In this document: positions 62,526 to 64,000 of the stretch, piece after piece | Layout of the letters: each line of letters starts with the position of its first letter | How positions within the stretch are numbered: position 1 is the stretch's first letter | Assembly: GCF_000775915.1 (NCBI RefSeq) | Contig: NZ_BBLT01000002.1 | Location: 496,001 to 560,000, forward strand | DNA: 64,000 nt | Reading direction: 5' to 3' | Source of the DNA: Sporocytophaga myxococcoides | Lineage (GTDB): Bacteria > Bacteroidota > Bacteroidia > Cytophagales > Cytophagaceae | Notes under the pieces: generated by a model | Told to the model about the DNA's origin: nothing | What the model saw: the letters and a program-made list of their open reading frames with translations, nothing else | The model's database searches: none | Position numbers and translations under genes: made by a program

Positions 62526-63089
62526 ATGAATGATTCAAAAATCTTAGAATTATTACGGCTGGGCAAGCATTCTCCCGCATTTGATATACTGTATAATGCA
62601 TATCCTCCTATCTGCAAGTTTATAAAGAACCATGGAGGTTCTGATGATGATGCCCGGGATATATTTCAGGAGGCATTAATAATTTTTTGCCGAAGAGCTG
62701 AACAACCTAACTTTCAGTTGACTTCAAAGATAAGTACATACCTTTTCAGTGTGTGTAAATTTTTATGGAAAGACAAACTTCAAAAGGAAAATCGCTATAT
62801 CCATTCCTACGATTTTGATCAGGCTGCAGACGAATCGGATTTAACAGAAGAGTATCAACAAGAACAGAAATACCGGTTTCTTGACAATGTATTATATGCA
62901 ATAAGCGCCAAATGCAAAGAAATTCTGGAAGCTTACTATTTTCATAAATGGAGCATGCTACTAATTGCGGATAGACTGGGCTATGGTTCGGAAGCATCTG
63001 TCAAAAACCAGAAATACAAATGCCTGGAGAAAGCAAGGAAGATAGCCAAACAGGAACAATTATCATTTAATCAAACGGAGGAGGCCTGA
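62526..63089 (+). CDS. ECF-type RNA polymerase sigma factor
   Basis: A 187-aa sigma-70 family factor. Region 2 (~20-95) has DDDARDIFQEALIIFCRRAEQ, with region 2.4-like TYLFSVCKFLWKDKLQKEN. Region 4 (~125-175) has the helix-turn-helix LEAYYFHKWSMLLIADRLGYGSEASVKNQKYKCLEKAR. It is two bases upstream of a membrane protein that is probably its anti-sigma factor. Confidence 0.9.
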   Translation: MNDSKILELLRLGKHSPAFDILYNAYPPICKFIKNHGGSDDDARDIFQEALIIFCRRAEQPNFQLTSKISTYLFSVCKFLWKDKLQKENRYIHSYDFDQAADESDLTEEYQQEQKYRFLDNVLYAISAKCKEILEAYYFHKWSMLLIADRLGYGSEASVKNQKYKCLEKARKIAKQEQLSFNQTEEA

Positions 63090-63091
63090 TC

Positions 63092-64000
63092 ATGGAAAAG
63101 TTTACAGTAGAAATGATTGAGCTTTATCTTGAAGATAAACTGGATTCTGGAGAAAGAATAAAAATGGACGAAGCCATGGCTATAAATCCGGAGCTTAAAG
63201 AAGAATTGATGCTTCAGAAAGTTTTGGTTCAGAAACTTAAAGATCAGGCATTAAGGTCATTGATACATGATGCCCATTTACGTCATCTAAATTCAGGGAA
63301 CTCAGGCTTCTTATCAGGAGGTAAATGGATCTTTGGAATTATATTCTCAGTAATTGTAGTAGCTGGTTTAATACTTTATTTATTCACAAAGAATGAGAAC
63401 AAGGACTTGAATAATAAAGAGGTAGTGGGGATCAGTAACAAAGAGAATATAATCTCTTCTATTAGTCAAGGAACACTGGAAACAGCAAATGAAAACTTTC
63501 CTGAGTTGCCATTTATGGTCTATAGGTTTTTCGCAGAGAAAGGTGCAATAATAAAAGATCGCAGATCTGGAGCTGTTATCAAAGTGCCTGCTAATATCTT
63601 AACCCGTAAAGATGGTACAATTGTAAGAGGCGAAGTCATGTTGAAATATCGTGAGTTCAGAACCTGGGCCGATTTTGCTTTGTCAGGAATTCCCATGACA
63701 TATAAAGAACAGAATTTTGATTCTGAGGGGATGTTTGAAATATATGCTTTACAAAATGGAGATACATTAGGTATTATGAATAATGCTGAAATATCTATGG
63801 AATATGTAATGACTAAAGATGGAGAAGGAATTGGATTTTATAAGCTAAGTGAAGAAAGCAAAGAATGGGAGTTCATACATCCGATAGAAAGTAAAATAAG
63901 GGATGAAGCTGATACCGTTATGTCTCTAATGACGGAATCTATAAATCGATCTTATAAAGGTCCCTTCATACGGTCATTAATTTATCAAAAAACAGCTATA
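63092..64000 (+). CDS. Probable membrane anti-sigma factor (3'-truncated by window end)
   Basis: 303 codons are open to the window edge. The cytosolic part (~1-70) starts MEKFTVEMIELYLEDKL and resembles zinc-free anti-sigma domains. One transmembrane helix (~79-98) is followed by a large periplasmic domain with the pattern GAVIKVPANILTRKDGTIVRG, YREFRTWADFALSGIPMTY and an SEGMFEIYA-type segment. The last pattern recurs in unnamed Bacteroidota envelope proteins. GGAGGAGG near the end of the sigma gene may serve as its ribosome site. The role is inferred from adjacency. Confidence 0.7.
   Translation, partial: MEKFTVEMIELYLEDKLDSGERIKMDEAMAINPELKEELMLQKVLVQKLKDQALRSLIHDAHLRHLNSGNSGFLSGGKWIFGIIFSVIVVAGLILYLFTKNENKDLNNKEVVGISNKENIISSISQGTLETANENFPELPFMVYRFFAEKGAIIKDRRSGAVIKVPANILTRKDGTIVRGEVMLKYREFRTWADFALSGIPMTYKEQNFDSEGMFEIYALQNGDTLGIMNNAEISMEYVMTKDGEGIGFYKLSEESKEWEFIHPIESKIRDEADTVMSLMTESINRSYKGPFIRSLIYQKTAI

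Overview
The window is a low-GC chromosomal segment of a member of the Bacteroidota, most likely of the order Cytophagales (Cytophaga/Sporocytophaga-like). The evidence is the gene order secY-map-infA-rpmJ-rpsM-rpsK-rpsD-rpoA-rplQ followed by carA and eno, repeated upstream matches to the Bacteroidota -7 promoter element TAnnTTTG, C-terminal sorting domains of the type IX secretion type, an OMPP1/FadL-type porin, a BT_3928-type DoxX protein and other families typical of the phylum. The species assignment is an inference. No rRNA, tRNA, insertion sequence, prophage or CRISPR array was found.

Layout. 1-7.3 kb: the end of the ribosomal-protein/RNA-polymerase operon, then carA and eno. 7.4-12.6 kb: cell-envelope genes (DivIC/FtsB-like, PBP1a, a tandem-OmpA protein). 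12.6-14.9 kb: small poorly known genes, including a tandem paralogous pair. 14.9-19.9 kb: folP-cdaA facing a DUF1599, DoxX, ABC-permease and aroK series. 19.9-23.7 kb: a minus-strand unit of TlpA-like thioredoxin, porin and low-complexity lipoprotein. 23.9-28 kb: proS, panB, a pseudouridine synthase and small genes. 28-32 kb: bestrophin, a stress-protein relative and a two-component system. 32.3-35.5 kb: an AAA+ ATPase and a DUF4157 metallopeptidase-like protein, a pair typical of extracellular contractile injection systems. 36.8-40.3 kb: a compact minus-strand operon of Rieske oxygenase, carboxyl-methyltransferase-like protein, FcoT-type thioesterase and a ScoE/Rv0097-type iron oxygenase. 40.9-46.5 kb: a heavy-metal RND efflux operon. 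47-52 kb: YiaA, then MhqO/MhqD/cupin and pirin/HupE/DUF6702 units preceded by FNR/CRP-like boxes. 52-58 kb: a secreted phosphatase, a diheme peroxidase and a GT9 glycosyltransferase. 58.2-61.7 kb: a Ku-LigD end-joining operon. 61.8-64 kb: phosphoglycerate mutase, an ECF sigma factor and its probable membrane anti-sigma factor, cut by the window end.

The most exciting locus is 36.8-40.3 kb. It holds the two signature enzymes of isonitrile formation (FcoT/ScoD and ScoE) but no acyl-AMP ligase, carrier protein or NRPS. Instead it carries a methyltransferase of the carboxyl-methylating LCMT type and a Rieske oxygenase. This suggests an undescribed small-molecule isonitrile pathway in Bacteroidota. 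It lies next to a metal-efflux operon, which fits the known metal-binding role of isonitrile lipids. The second candidate is the AAA+/DUF4157 pair, whose C-terminal domain carries motifs reminiscent of amidoligase/GCS-fold enzymes. The third is a set of FNR/CRP-type operators that would join the quinone-detoxification genes and an unusual exported pirin in one regulon.
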